From positions 1-64,000 of the forward strand of contig NZ_BCRM01000008.1 in assembly GCF_001552595.1 (NCBI RefSeq): a stretch of DNA of 64,000 nt, written 5' to 3'. A program made the position numbers and the translations under genes. Positions 7,921-16,578 of the stretch are shown here, in pieces; position 1 is the stretch's first letter, and every line of letters begins with the position of its first letter. Source of the stretch: Rhodococcus erythropolis NBRC 15567. GTDB lineage: Bacteria > Actinomycetota > Actinomycetes > Mycobacteriales > Mycobacteriaceae. Below the pieces are notes generated by a model. That model was not told the DNA's origin, did not search any database, and worked only from the letters and a program-made list of their open reading frames with translations.

Positions 7921-10023
7921 ATGCAGTTCTCGCGTCAACCGTCGTCACCGGGCGAACAAGGCTCGGTCGCCACGATCGACCGGCCGAACGAAGAACGGGC
8001 AACAACACCGCACCGACAAGACCTGAACGGACTGCGTGGCCTCGCCATCGGTTTGGTGGTCGTATTCCACGTATGGTTCGGACGGGTATCGGGCGGGGTG
8101 GACGTCTTCCTGGTTCTGTCCGGATACTTCTTCGTCGGCTCACTGGTTCGACGCGCCGAAGCCGGGGGTTCACTCAACCCGGTCCCGGCACTGCGGCGGG
8201 TGTTTCTGCGGCTGTTCCCCCTGATCGCGGTGGTCAGCATTTTGACCGCACTGGGGACCGCGTTGCTGCTGCCACGCACACGCTGGGCCGATCTGGGCGA
8301 TCAACTGATCGCGGTGCTCGGGTTCTTCCAGAACTGGCAGCTCGCCAGCACCGCAAGCGACTACCTGGCCGCCGACGGCTCGGTCACTCCCCTGCAGCAC
8401 CTGTGGTCGATGGCCGTGCAAGGTCAGTTCTATCTCCTGGCCATCGCACTCGTCTCCGTGATCGCTTATGTGGCTTCACGCGTGAATCCCAACTATTTCC
8501 GCCCGTCACTCGCGGTCACCCTTCTGGTTCTGACCGCAGGATCTTTTCTCTACGCACTCGCCAAATCTTCGCGTCACCAAGCCTGGGCGTACTACGACTC
8601 CGGCGCCAGGTTGTGGGAATTGGCCCTCGGTGGTCTGCTGGCCGTTCTGATGACCAGCACGCGCAGTCGGCAGATCGCATCCCTGCCGTTCTCGGTCAGA
8701 GCGACGATCGGCTGGGCGGGGCTTTCGTCGATCCTGTTGTGCGGCATAGTGCTCGACGGCGCCCAGCAGTTCCCCGGCCCGTGGGCGCTGGTACCGGTGC
8801 TGGCCACTCTTGCGTTGATACTGTCCGGAGTCGGCGACGACACACCTTGGACGTCGAAGACGCTCGCCCATCCGGCACTGACGTGGCTCGGCTCGTTCGC
8901 ATTCGCGCTGTACCTGATTCACTGGCCGATTCTGGTGTTTGCACTCGTGATCACCGGACGCCCCGAAGCCGGCCTGCTCGGCGGGGCACTGATCATCGCC
9001 CTCTCCGTCGCGGGGGCGCTTGCACTCCGGCGCCTGGTCGAGGTTCCGGTGGAGCGCGGAGGCCGCTCGCGCCGGTACACCGTCCTGGCATGCGTCGTCA
9101 CCGCTGCCGCGGTCCTCGCCGCTTCGGTCGCCTGGCAGTCGTACGCGAGCAGCCAGACGACGGGCCAGCGGGCGGTCGACACCCTCGACCTCCCGACCCA
9201 TCCCGGCGCACTCGCGCTCACCGACGGTGCCGAAGTACCCAAGGCGTCGATGGTTCCCTCGATCTTCGATGCGCCACTGGACCTTCCGGCCAGCACGCTC
9301 GACGGCTGTATCGCCGATTTTCTCGAGCGGGACGTCGTCCACTGCACCTATGGCGACGCCGATGCAGACAGAACCATCGCGCTCGCGGGTGGTTCGCACT
9401 CCGAGCACTGGCTCACTGCGCTCGACGAACTCGGCAAGAGTCACGGGTTCCGCGTCGACACGTATCTGAAGATGGGCTGCCCGCTCACCGTCGACTCCAT
9501 GCAGACGTTGTCGGACAACGACTATCCGGATTGTGTCGACTGGTCGCGTGGAGTGCTGACCGAGTTGGCCGACGCCTCACCCGATTTCGTGTTCACGACG
9601 GCAACCAGGCCGAGTTCCGACGGCCCTGGTGACGTGACGCCCGAATCGTACGTTCACGTATGGGAGGAACTGGGGCGCGACGGTATCGACGTCCTCGCCA
9701 TTCGCGATACCCCCTGGCTGCACCACGACGGCGTCGCCTACCGCGCGATCGACTGTCTGGCGACAACCACGTCACCCGATCACTGCGCGATGCCACGGTC
9801 CGAAATGCTCAGCGACGTCAATCCGGCGCCGTCGGCAATTGCCGATCTGACCAACGTCCGCCTACTCGATCTCAGCGACGGTGTGTGCGGACCGGAGTTG
9901 TGCCGCGTCGTAGAGGGAAATGTGTTGGTGTATCACGATTCCCACCACCTGACAGCCAGCTACGTGAGCACACTGTCGGCTGAACTGGGGCGCCAACTGA
10001 GCGTCCAGACCGGTTGGTGGTGA
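7921..10023 (+). CDS. Membrane O-acyltransferase with C-terminal SGNH domain
   Basis: A 700-residue OafA/YrhL-type protein. Residues ~35-380 are the acyltransferase-3 domain with ten or so membrane helices. Its conserved start is visible (LNGLRGLAI, catalytic His in VVFHVW, GVDVFLVLSGYFF). Residues ~450-700 form an extracytoplasmic SGNH hydrolase-like domain, with nucleophile-type GGSHSEHW near 490 and DSHHLT near 675. These fusions O-acylate cell-surface glycans using acyl groups passed across the membrane. The gene starts 40 nt after espG and is followed by convergent genes. The acceptor glycan is unknown. Confidence 0.88.
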   Translation: MQFSRQPSSPGEQGSVATIDRPNEERATTPHRQDLNGLRGLAIGLVVVFHVWFGRVSGGVDVFLVLSGYFFVGSLVRRAEAGGSLNPVPALRRVFLRLFPLIAVVSILTALGTALLLPRTRWADLGDQLIAVLGFFQNWQLASTASDYLAADGSVTPLQHLWSMAVQGQFYLLAIALVSVIAYVASRVNPNYFRPSLAVTLLVLTAGSFLYALAKSSRHQAWAYYDSGARLWELALGGLLAVLMTSTRSRQIASLPFSVRATIGWAGLSSILLCGIVLDGAQQFPGPWALVPVLATLALILSGVGDDTPWTSKTLAHPALTWLGSFAFALYLIHWPILVFALVITGRPEAGLLGGALIIALSVAGALALRRLVEVPVERGGRSRRYTVLACVVTAAAVLAASVAWQSYASSQTTGQRAVDTLDLPTHPGALALTDGAEVPKASMVPSIFDAPLDLPASTLDGCIADFLERDVVHCTYGDADADRTIALAGGSHSEHWLTALDELGKSHGFRVDTYLKMGCPLTVDSMQTLSDNDYPDCVDWSRGVLTELADASPDFVFTTATRPSSDGPGDVTPESYVHVWEELGRDGIDVLAIRDTPWLHHDGVAYRAIDCLATTTSPDHCAMPRSEMLSDVNPAPSAIADLTNVRLLDLSDGVCGPELCRVVEGNVLVYHDSHHLTASYVSTLSAELGRQLSVQTGWW

Positions 10024-10032
10024 AACCGGCTG

Positions 10033-10701
10033 TCAGCCCATCACGTCGTCGGCGCCGGGGATGAGTCGGTGCTCGAACGGCGGGTTGACGGCTCCCCAGC
10101 GTAGGCATTCCCAGCCGCCATCAGCTGAGGGCAACAGTTCGACGGTCTCTGTGTTGGCCAAGTGGTTGTTGGCTGCGAACAGTCCGGGGACACCGGCAAG
10201 CTGGGCGGCGACAAGACGAATCGCAGCACCATGACTCACCACGACGATGTCGCCGCCGTCTCGTGAGCCTTCCAGAAATTCTTCGCGCAGCGCATTGACG
10301 ACGGGGACGTACCGTTCCAGGACGTCGTATCCCGTTTCACCGCCGGGAATGCGAGCGCCGAGGTTGCCGGTGTGCCAGTGATGGAACGTCTCCATGAACA
10401 GTCGGTGCGCGGCCTCGTCGGTGCGATCCTCGAGGTCACCGGCCTGGACCTCGTGCAGTCCGTCCCGCACATCCAGGGATACACCGGCGGCCTGCTCCAC
10501 AAAACCTGCTGTCTGCCGGGCACGCAAAGCCAAGGACGATACGAGCGCCAGAGGAGGAGCCGAAGCCAGGCCGATGCCCAACGTCTCGGCCTGCGCCAAC
10601 CCTTCCGGCGTGAGCTTTGCTCCGGGCAGAGCGGTGTCGAGACGTTTGGCGACATTCGCCTCCGTCTGACCGTGCCGAACGAGGATGAGCCTTCCGGTCA
10701 T
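10033..10701 (-). CDS. Histidine phosphatase superfamily protein (Rv3837c-like)
   Basis: A 222-residue cytosolic phosphatase of the phosphoglycerate-mutase-like fold. The phosphorylated His is in LVRHGQTEAN (~residue 10). The second catalytic His is in VVSHGAAIRL (~160), and the acid HEVQAGDLE is in between. Probably a phosphatase rather than a true glycolytic mutase; the substrate is not evident. The start is the ATG giving MTGRLILVRHG. Longer versions run through pheA in another frame and are rejected. Its ATG overlaps the pheA stop (ATGA), so it is coupled to pheA as in M. tuberculosis. Confidence 0.92.
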   Translation of the reverse strand: MTGRLILVRHGQTEANVAKRLDTALPGAKLTPEGLAQAETLGIGLASAPPLALVSSLALRARQTAGFVEQAAGVSLDVRDGLHEVQAGDLEDRTDEAAHRLFMETFHHWHTGNLGARIPGGETGYDVLERYVPVVNALREEFLEGSRDGGDIVVVSHGAAIRLVAAQLAGVPGLFAANNHLANTETVELLPSADGGWECLRWGAVNPPFEHRLIPGADDVMG

Positions 10702-11612
10702 CGTTCTCCCCCTCCATGCTTGAGTTCGTCGATCCACCGAATCGCTTCTTCGTCCGAAGGAGGTTGTGGCCCGGTCGAATTCGCTGTCGCCCACGACCCC
10801 AGGAAGCGGACTCCGGATTTGCGATGCAGTGCGCGCATCGCCTCGGCCACCAGCGAGTCCTCGACGTGTCCGACGCAGTCCACGAAGAACCGGTACGTAC
10901 CCAATTCTGTTCGCATCGGACGCGATTCGATCCGAGTCAGATCGATACCGCGAGCGGCGAATTCGGAGAGTGCGCGCACCAGGGAGCCTGGAGCGTTGTC
11001 GAGGTGAAGCACCAGCGCGGTGCGATCGGCACCGGTCCGTTCGGGAACCGGAGCCGGCTTGGTGACCAGCACGAAACGTGTACGGGCGCCGCCCACATCG
11101 GCGACGTTGTCCGCCAGGCTGTCGAGTCCGAGCATCTGACCGGCCAAAGCCGTGGACACACCGGCGTCGACCGTTCCAGCCTGCACGTCCAGCGCCGCAC
11201 CGGCATTGGACGAGGCCAACACCACCTCGGCCTGGGGCAGGTTCTCGGCGATCCAACCGCGGACCTGTGCGCCCGCATGCGGATAGGCCCCGATCGTGCG
11301 GACCTGGTCGGCGGTGGTCCCGGCGCGAACCAGGATGGAGAAACTCACGTCCAGATCGGTTTCGGCAACGATCTGCAGGGGCGAACCGAGAGCGAGTGAA
11401 TCGAGCGTCGGCGCTACGCCGCCTTCCACCGAGTTCTCGAAGGGAACTACGGCCCCGTCCACGGAACCGTCGCGAACCATGTCGAGAGTCGCCGGCGGAC
11501 TGCCGGCCGGTACTCGCTCGATGGTTTCGCCGAACGCGCCCTCAGCCTCCAACTGGGCGAGAGCTATCTCCGTGAAGGTTCCCGACGGACCGAAATACGC
11601 GATTCTTGGCAC
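10698..11612 (-). CDS. pheA: Prephenate dehydratase
   Basis: Converts prephenate to phenylpyruvate in phenylalanine synthesis. Residues ~1-185 are the PDT catalytic domain (FGPSGTFTE at the start, FENSVEGGVAPTLDSL at ~65, DVGGARTRFVLV). Residues ~195-275 are the ACT regulatory domain, with the phenylalanine-binding ESRPMRTELGTY segment. The GTG start gives VPRIAYFGPSG, the family's usual beginning. An ATG 18 nt upstream (MRNLLGVPRI) cannot be excluded. Likely co-transcribed with the upstream hypothetical gene, which ends 31 nt earlier, and with the phosphatase gene. Confidence 0.96.
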   Translation of the reverse strand: MPRIAYFGPSGTFTEIALAQLEAEGAFGETIERVPAGSPPATLDMVRDGSVDGAVVPFENSVEGGVAPTLDSLALGSPLQIVAETDLDVSFSILVRAGTTADQVRTIGAYPHAGAQVRGWIAENLPQAEVVLASSNAGAALDVQAGTVDAGVSTALAGQMLGLDSLADNVADVGGARTRFVLVTKPAPVPERTGADRTALVLHLDNAPGSLVRALSEFAARGIDLTRIESRPMRTELGTYRFFVDCVGHVEDSLVAEAMRALHRKSGVRFLGSWATANSTGPQPPSDEEAIRWIDELKHGGGER

Positions 11613-11643
11613 GCCTAAAAGATTACGCATCGACCCACGCCGG

Positions 11644-12282
11644 TCACTGCAAACCCGCGGCACGCAGAGCCGTTTCCACCGCAGGCAGATCCGCGACCTC
11701 GATCGTGAGCAGCACCTCGCGCATCGCGGACGCGGCTTCCGGGATCAGCGCGGCGAGTTTTTCGGGCTTCGGATCGACTATCGCGGCGCGCACGTCGTCG
11801 CCGCGCAGTGCAGCGACGGTGCCACACAGTAGGGCGATCACCTCGTCGCCGTCGGCTGCGCGGGCTACGAAACCGACGGACTCGTGCGCGAGTACCGCCA
11901 GGAAATCAGCCACTTCGGTGGGCGTACGACCGGCGGCGAGTCCGGGGATCCGTCCACCTTCACACAGGCGCAGCGCCGCTTCGGCGGGTGTCAGATCCTC
12001 TTCGCCGCCGTCGACGTACACCGCGAGCGGAGCGGGCAGACGTAGCGCGATCGCGTCGTCGATCTGGTCGGTGGTGACGTCGACGTCGAAACGGACGGCC
12101 TCGTACGACGCTTCCGTGTCCGCACGCAGTTCTTCCGGATCGATATCGAGGCGAACGACAACCCGGCCTGCTGCTTCGCCACCGATCAGCGCCGAAGCCG
12201 GAACGACCGGGAGAAAGAGTGCTTCGAGAAGTCCGCGCGAGTTTCTCGGGGCGGGCAGCCCGAGTGAAAGAGGAATGGCCAC
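11644..12282 (-). CDS. Hypothetical protein upstream of pheA
   Basis: About 212 residues, not recognised. It is acidic, with regular alpha/beta sequence (RVVVRLDIDPEEL, FLAVLAHESVGFVA, AAIVDPKPEKLAALIP), no membrane segment and no signal peptide. Codon use (strong GC3) supports it as coding. The start is uncertain: the GTG at 12282 gives VAIPLSLGLPAP, a TTG lies two codons earlier and another TTG at 12333. It runs in the same direction as pheA. The divergent iron-boxed gene lies on the other side. Confidence 0.6.
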   Translation of the reverse strand: MAIPLSLGLPAPRNSRGLLEALFLPVVPASALIGGEAAGRVVVRLDIDPEELRADTEASYEAVRFDVDVTTDQIDDAIALRLPAPLAVYVDGGEEDLTPAEAALRLCEGGRIPGLAAGRTPTEVADFLAVLAHESVGFVARAADGDEVIALLCGTVAALRGDDVRAAIVDPKPEKLAALIPEAASAMREVLLTIEVADLPAVETALRAAGLQ

Positions 12283-12360
12283 AGACAAACCGTAACCCCG
12301 GCGCAGGCGGCGGATTCCACGCGAGTTGCGCAAAAGTCTTGCGATTCACACCGAAGCGCC

Positions 12361-12379
12361 TTAGGTTAGGGTTACCTCA
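12361..12379 (+). promoter_or_regulatory. IdeR/DtxR iron box
   Basis: TTAGGTTAGGGTTACCTCA fits the 19-bp iron-box consensus TWAGGTWAGSCTWACCTWA closely. It lies 43 bp before the DUF2470 gene, the expected place for iron-dependent repression. The equivalent M. tuberculosis gene, Rv3839, is known to belong to the IdeR regulon. Confidence 0.88.
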
Positions 12380-12421
12380 TCATCCGATGGAGTTCGAGAG
12401 AACACCCGCCAAGGGGGCAGC

Positions 12422-13201
12422 ATGGCAACGAAGACCAGCACCGGCCCGTCCACCGCCGAACGCGTCCGCAGCGCCTGTGTGCGCGCACAGGACGCAGTTC
12501 TCGCCATCGAAGGCAGCGATCCCACCGTCACGTCGGTGCATCACCTGCGTTCGAACGGTGACGTCGTCGTTGCAGTCCCACATGCCTCCGCAGCTGCGGC
12601 CCTGGCCTGGAACTCCGGCGGCGGCGGACTGCCTGCCGTCCTCGAGATCACCGATCACGCACCACTGCGGCTGCGTGAGCCCGTGCGCTCGCTCGTGTGG
12701 CTTCGCGGCTCGTTGCACGCCGTGCCCGACTACGAGGCACGCGTTCTCGCCGACGACGTCGCATCCGAACATCCCCACCCGGGGCTCCTCGACATCGGCC
12801 ACACCTCGGTCCTCCTTCGCCTGAGCCTGGCCTCGGCCGTTGTCGCCGACTCGACGGGGGCAGAGCCCGTCGCCGTGGACGAACTGCTGAACGCCAGCCC
12901 CGATCCCTTCTGGGAAATGGAGACGGCGTGGCTGCAGCATCTCGACGAAGACCACCGCGATCTCGTGGACCTGCTCGTGCGCAAGCTTCCCCCGTACATG
13001 CGCACCGGACGCGTTCGCCCACTCGGCATCGACCGCTACGGACTGCGCCTGCGGGTCGAGGATCACACCGGTGACCGCGACGTGTGGATGCCGTTCGCCA
13101 ACCCCGTCGACGACGCTCCCGCGCTGAGTCGCGCCATCCGCATGCTGGTCGGGTGCCCTTTCCTCAACGGCCTCCGATCAGGCGGCGCATCAAACGGCTA
13201 G
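12422..13201 (+). CDS. DUF2470-domain protein, iron-regulated (Rv3839-like)
   Basis: A 259-residue cytosolic protein. The N-terminal part (~1-150) has a flavin-reductase/HugZ-like split-barrel appearance (DVVVAVPHASAAAALAW, PLRLREPVRSLVWLRG). The C-terminal ~165-250 is a DUF2470 domain with HLDEDHRDLVDLLV, GIDRYGLRLRV and a basic end. Related HugZ proteins bind or degrade haem, but haem handling here is inference. AAGGGGG precedes the ATG. The iron box directly upstream predicts induction in low iron. Synteny with Rv3839 beside bfrB supports an iron-homeostasis role. Confidence 0.85.
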   Translation: MATKTSTGPSTAERVRSACVRAQDAVLAIEGSDPTVTSVHHLRSNGDVVVAVPHASAAAALAWNSGGGGLPAVLEITDHAPLRLREPVRSLVWLRGSLHAVPDYEARVLADDVASEHPHPGLLDIGHTSVLLRLSLASAVVADSTGAEPVAVDELLNASPDPFWEMETAWLQHLDEDHRDLVDLLVRKLPPYMRTGRVRPLGIDRYGLRLRVEDHTGDRDVWMPFANPVDDAPALSRAIRMLVGCPFLNGLRSGGASNG

Positions 13202-13211
13202 CGTTGCGCGG

Positions 13212-14033
13212 GTGAATGCCCGCGAAACCGTCCGCACCTGGTTACGGCCGCCATCTCCCGTTCGAACGGACCCGGAACTAGATCCCGCCGCCAGACGCGG
13301 AATTCGGATCGAGATCACCATCGTTCTGCTGGTCACCTTCGGGCTCAGCGGATTGTCCGGGATCCTTTCGCTCGCTGAATCCTTGGCGACGCCGGTTGCG
13401 CTCTCGGATCAGACGGTTGCACTCAACCCGTCGCGGGCCGCCATCGACTGGATCGACCTGGCGCGCCAATTACTGGGCGTCGCAAAGCTTCTCGCGTGGG
13501 CAGCGCTGGGACTCTATCTACTGTGGCGTTCGGGGATCGGTCCGCGTGCTGCGGGCCTGACTCCCAAACCTCGATTCGGGCGCGACATCGCTCCGGGATT
13601 CGGCCTCGCCGCTGTGATCGGCCTCCCCGGCCTCCTGTTCTACCTCGTCGCTCAGGCACTGAGCATCAACCTCACCGTCCAGGCCAGCGCGCTCGACGAC
13701 CACTGGTGGCGGGTTCCGATCCTCGTACTGTCCGCAATCGCGAACTCGGGCGCCGAAGAGGTACTGGTCGTCGCCTACCTGATCACTCGCCTCCGGACAC
13801 TCGGCTGGAGCGAGAACAAGTCACTGCTCGCGTCCTCGCTCCTGCGCGGTAGTTATCACCTCTACCAAGGCTTCGGCGGCGGTGTGGGAAACGTGATCAT
13901 GGGGCTCGTGTTCGGTCGATACTGGCAGCGCACCGGCAAGCTGTGGCCGCTGATCATCGCCCACGCGCTCATCGACATGGTGGCGTTCATCGGTTACGCC
14001 CTCCTGCGCGATCACGTCTCCTGGCTGCCGTGA
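13212..14033 (+). CDS. CPBP-family intramembrane protease homologue
   Basis: A 273-residue membrane protein with about seven hydrophobic segments and the CPBP (Abi/Rce1-like) core. The glutamate pair is in NSGAEEVLVVAYL (~180), a His follows in RGSYHLYQGFGGG (~215), and the last motif is AHALIDM (~255). The usual EExxxR arginine is absent (EEVLVV), so activity may differ from Rce1-type enzymes. GTG start 10 nt after the iron-regulated gene, so likely in the same transcript. Substrate unknown. Confidence 0.85.
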   Translation: MNARETVRTWLRPPSPVRTDPELDPAARRGIRIEITIVLLVTFGLSGLSGILSLAESLATPVALSDQTVALNPSRAAIDWIDLARQLLGVAKLLAWAALGLYLLWRSGIGPRAAGLTPKPRFGRDIAPGFGLAAVIGLPGLLFYLVAQALSINLTVQASALDDHWWRVPILVLSAIANSGAEEVLVVAYLITRLRTLGWSENKSLLASSLLRGSYHLYQGFGGGVGNVIMGLVFGRYWQRTGKLWPLIIAHALIDMVAFIGYALLRDHVSWLP

Positions 14034-14049
14034 CCGGTACCGTGAACTG

Positions 14050-15417
14050 GTGACCGGCGACTCCGAATATCCTCAGCGCCCTCCGCGGCGCCAGCCGCCA
14101 GGGCCACCTCCGCGGCGCCAGCCGCCCCCGCGTGGACCGATGCCACCCCGTCAGGGCCCACCCCCGCAGCGGCGCCCACCGATGCCGCCGGAAGGGCCGA
14201 CGGTCATTCGCCGCGACGGACGTCCACCGCAGCAGAATCCGGCCAATCAGGCCTGGTCACAGGTCCCACCAGAAGCGCCGCAGCAACCCAGGCGTGAGGA
14301 CTGGGCGCCGACCCAACGCCCGCAGCCGTTCCAGGACGACCCCCGCAGGCAGGGGCCGCCGCGTCAGGATCCGCAACGCCAGGCGAAGTACGCACCCGCG
14401 CCGCCGCGCCGAACCCCGCCGAACGCCCCGCCGCGCCCTCCGCAACCCCCGAAGCAGCGACGCCCACGCAAGCGTCGTAGCTGGGGTAAACGTATCGGCA
14501 TCACGTTGTTGGTCTTGCTGCTCGCGCTGGCCGGCGCGGTCTATTACGTCGACAGTTCGCTCAATCGAATCGACGCGCTGCCCGACTACGCGGGACGCGT
14601 CGCCGATACTCCGGGCACGAACTGGCTGATCGTCGGCTCCGACAGTCGTGAGGGGCTCACACCCGAGCAGGAGCAAGCGCTTGCGACAGGTGGTGACACC
14701 GGCCCCAAGCGCACTGACACGGTCATCTTGGTCCACGTTCCCAAGAGCGGGAAGACGACCATGGTCAGCATCCCCCGCGATTCGTACGTTCCGATTCCCG
14801 GCTACGGCTCGGACAAGATCAACGCCGCCTTCGCTTTCGGTGGTGCCCCCTTGCTGGTGCAGACCGTCGAGGAGGCAACCGGACTTCGCATCGACCACTA
14901 TGCCGAGATCGGATTCAGCGGGTTCGCCGGCATCGTCGACGCCGTCGGTGGCGTCAATGTATGCCTGACGCAGGCGATCGACGATCCGCTGGCCGGAATC
15001 AACCTCCCCGCTGGATGCCAGGACTTGAAGGGTTCGGATGCACTCGGGTTCGTGCGGACCCGAGCAACCGCGCTCGCAGACCTCGACCGCATGAACAACC
15101 AGCGCCAGTTCATGTCGGCGTTGCTGTCGAAGGCGACGAGTCCGAGTACGTTCCTCAATCCGTTCCGGTTGTGGCCGCTCGTCTCCGATACGGCCAAGTC
15201 TTTGCAGGTCGACGAGGGCGATCACATCTGGAATCTGGCCTCACTCGCCTGGGCGCTTCGCGGCGGGATGACCACCACGACGGTTCCGGTCGCCGGTTTC
15301 GAGGACGTGGACGGGTCGGGCAACGTGTTGTTGTGGGACAAGGCACGCGCTTCGCAGTTCTTCGACGCCCTGGCCAACGATCAGCAGATTCCGCAGGATC
15401 TGATCACCACGGGGTGA
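14050..15417 (+). CDS. LytR-CpsA-Psr (LCP) family protein
   Basis: A 455-residue membrane protein that probably ligates glycopolymers such as arabinogalactan to peptidoglycan. Residues ~1-145 are an unusually long proline/arginine-rich cytoplasmic tail (repeated PPRRQPPP-type stretches). One transmembrane helix lies at ~155-173. The extracytoplasmic LCP domain shows NWLIVGSDSREG, RTDTVILVHV, SIPRDSYVPIPGYG and DHYAEIGFSGFAGIVDAVGGV with the conserved Arg/Asp phosphate-lipid contacts. GTG start, 16 nt after the CPBP gene. M. tuberculosis has an LCP relative (Rv3840) in the same place. Confidence 0.93.
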   Translation: MTGDSEYPQRPPRRQPPGPPPRRQPPPRGPMPPRQGPPPQRRPPMPPEGPTVIRRDGRPPQQNPANQAWSQVPPEAPQQPRREDWAPTQRPQPFQDDPRRQGPPRQDPQRQAKYAPAPPRRTPPNAPPRPPQPPKQRRPRKRRSWGKRIGITLLVLLLALAGAVYYVDSSLNRIDALPDYAGRVADTPGTNWLIVGSDSREGLTPEQEQALATGGDTGPKRTDTVILVHVPKSGKTTMVSIPRDSYVPIPGYGSDKINAAFAFGGAPLLVQTVEEATGLRIDHYAEIGFSGFAGIVDAVGGVNVCLTQAIDDPLAGINLPAGCQDLKGSDALGFVRTRATALADLDRMNNQRQFMSALLSKATSPSTFLNPFRLWPLVSDTAKSLQVDEGDHIWNLASLAWALRGGMTTTTVPVAGFEDVDGSGNVLLWDKARASQFFDALANDQQIPQDLITTG

Positions 15418-15516
15418 TCGCCCTGAGTTTCGGTAGTACCCCGGGAGGACAGGCCGAGCGAACAAATCGCTTTCCGGCAGGACGCGGAACGGCCGGCGGA
15501 AAAATACCGTGAAGGT

Positions 15517-15987
15517 ATGAACACAGCACACCGCCGATTCCGCACCGCCGCCGTCATCGCCGCCTCGGCCGGAGCGGCTTTACTGGCCACGTCCTGCTCG
15601 GGCGCCTTCGACAAGTTCGACGAGTCGAAGGCATACAAGAAAACCGAAACCTTCTCTTTTGCACAAGCATCCAACGGAATCGACACACTGCCGAGTTGGG
15701 TTCCCGCCGGCGCGACGGGTATCGACGAGGTCATCCGCACCACCGGCAACGAACGCATCCTGCGCATGACTGCGAACATCACGGAGATAGATCACAACAG
15801 CTGCATCGCACGACCCACCGTCGAAACTCGTCCGGCATCGCTGTCCGCACAGTGGTGGCCGACGGGGGTCGAGAAGGGCAGTTCTTTCCAGTGCGGCGAC
15901 TGGTACGTCGGCGAAAAGGACTCGTTCGTCTACGGATACCGGCCGGAAACTCTCGACTTCATCATCGATCAGCTCGACAACAAGTAG
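15517..15987 (+). CDS. Putative lipoprotein
   Basis: A 156-residue protein with a lipoprotein signal: basic HRRFR, hydrophobic stretch, and lipobox LLATSC with the modified Cys at ~27. The mature part is small and soluble-looking, with two further Cys (NSCIARP and FQCGDW) that may pair outside the membrane, and a conserved-looking GDWYVGEKDSFVYGY segment. The family is not recognised. It lies between the LCP and ferritin genes on the same strand and has its own upstream gap of 99 bp. Confidence 0.75.
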   Translation: MNTAHRRFRTAAVIAASAGAALLATSCSGAFDKFDESKAYKKTETFSFAQASNGIDTLPSWVPAGATGIDEVIRTTGNERILRMTANITEIDHNSCIARPTVETRPASLSAQWWPTGVEKGSSFQCGDWYVGEKDSFVYGYRPETLDFIIDQLDNK

Positions 15988-16024
15988 CTCCCTGTCCGTG
16001 CCGCCGACCCAGTAATCTGTTGGG

Positions 16025-16567
16025 ATGACACAGGCGAAGAACTCGAGCGAATTCACCACTCTGCTGCGTCAGCAGATCCGTAACGAGTTCACTGCATCGC
16101 AGCAGTACATCGCGGTAGCGGTGTACTTCGATGCACACGATCTTCCGCAGATGGCCGCGCGCTTCTACAGCCAGGCCACCGAGGAACGCGGTCACGCGAT
16201 GATGATGATCCAGTACCTGCTCGACAACGACCTCGACGTGGACGTACCGGGTGTCGACGACGTCGTGACGAAGTTCGACAGTGTCCGGGCTCCGGTCGAA
16301 TTGGCACTCGAGCAGGAGAAGACGGTCACCGAGCAGATCACGCAGTTGGCGCGCACCGCGCGCGATACCGGCGACTACCTGGGCGAGCAGTTCATGCAGT
16401 GGTTCCTCAAGGAGCAGGTCGAGGAAGTTGCAAGCATGACAACACTTCTCACCATCGTCGACCGTGCCGGCGACAACCTCTTCCACCTCGAAACGTTTGT
16501 CGCACGCGAGATGAACACACCGGCAGCTGCCGACGCAATGGCGCCGACACCCGCCGGCGGCGTCTGA
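16025..16567 (+). CDS. bfrB: Non-haem ferritin (BfrB-type)
   Basis: A 180-residue ferritin subunit of the 24-mer iron-storage cage. Ferroxidase ligands are visible: Glu in IRNEFTASQQY (~21), Glu/His in EERGHAM (~55-58), and the Glu/Gln set in EQEKTVTEQI and GEQFMQWFLKEQ. The order DUF2470 - LCP - ferritin equals M. tuberculosis Rv3839-Rv3841 (bfrB). No convincing iron box was found directly upstream. A paralogue lies 4.8 kb downstream, with an almost identical DNA patch in helix D. Confidence 0.93.
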   Translation: MTQAKNSSEFTTLLRQQIRNEFTASQQYIAVAVYFDAHDLPQMAARFYSQATEERGHAMMMIQYLLDNDLDVDVPGVDDVVTKFDSVRAPVELALEQEKTVTEQITQLARTARDTGDYLGEQFMQWFLKEQVEEVASMTTLLTIVDRAGDNLFHLETFVAREMNTPAAADAMAPTPAGGV

Positions 16568-16578
16568 GGGCCACCGGC

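Noticed and set aside
8073-9632. 519-codon plus-strand frame inside the acyltransferase gene
   Set aside because: Arg/Pro/Gly-rich chance translation in another frame of a well-supported gene.
10033-11256. Extended 407-codon version of the histidine phosphatase
   Set aside because: The extra N-terminal part is pheA read in another frame. The RHG motif lies normally near the ATG at 10701.
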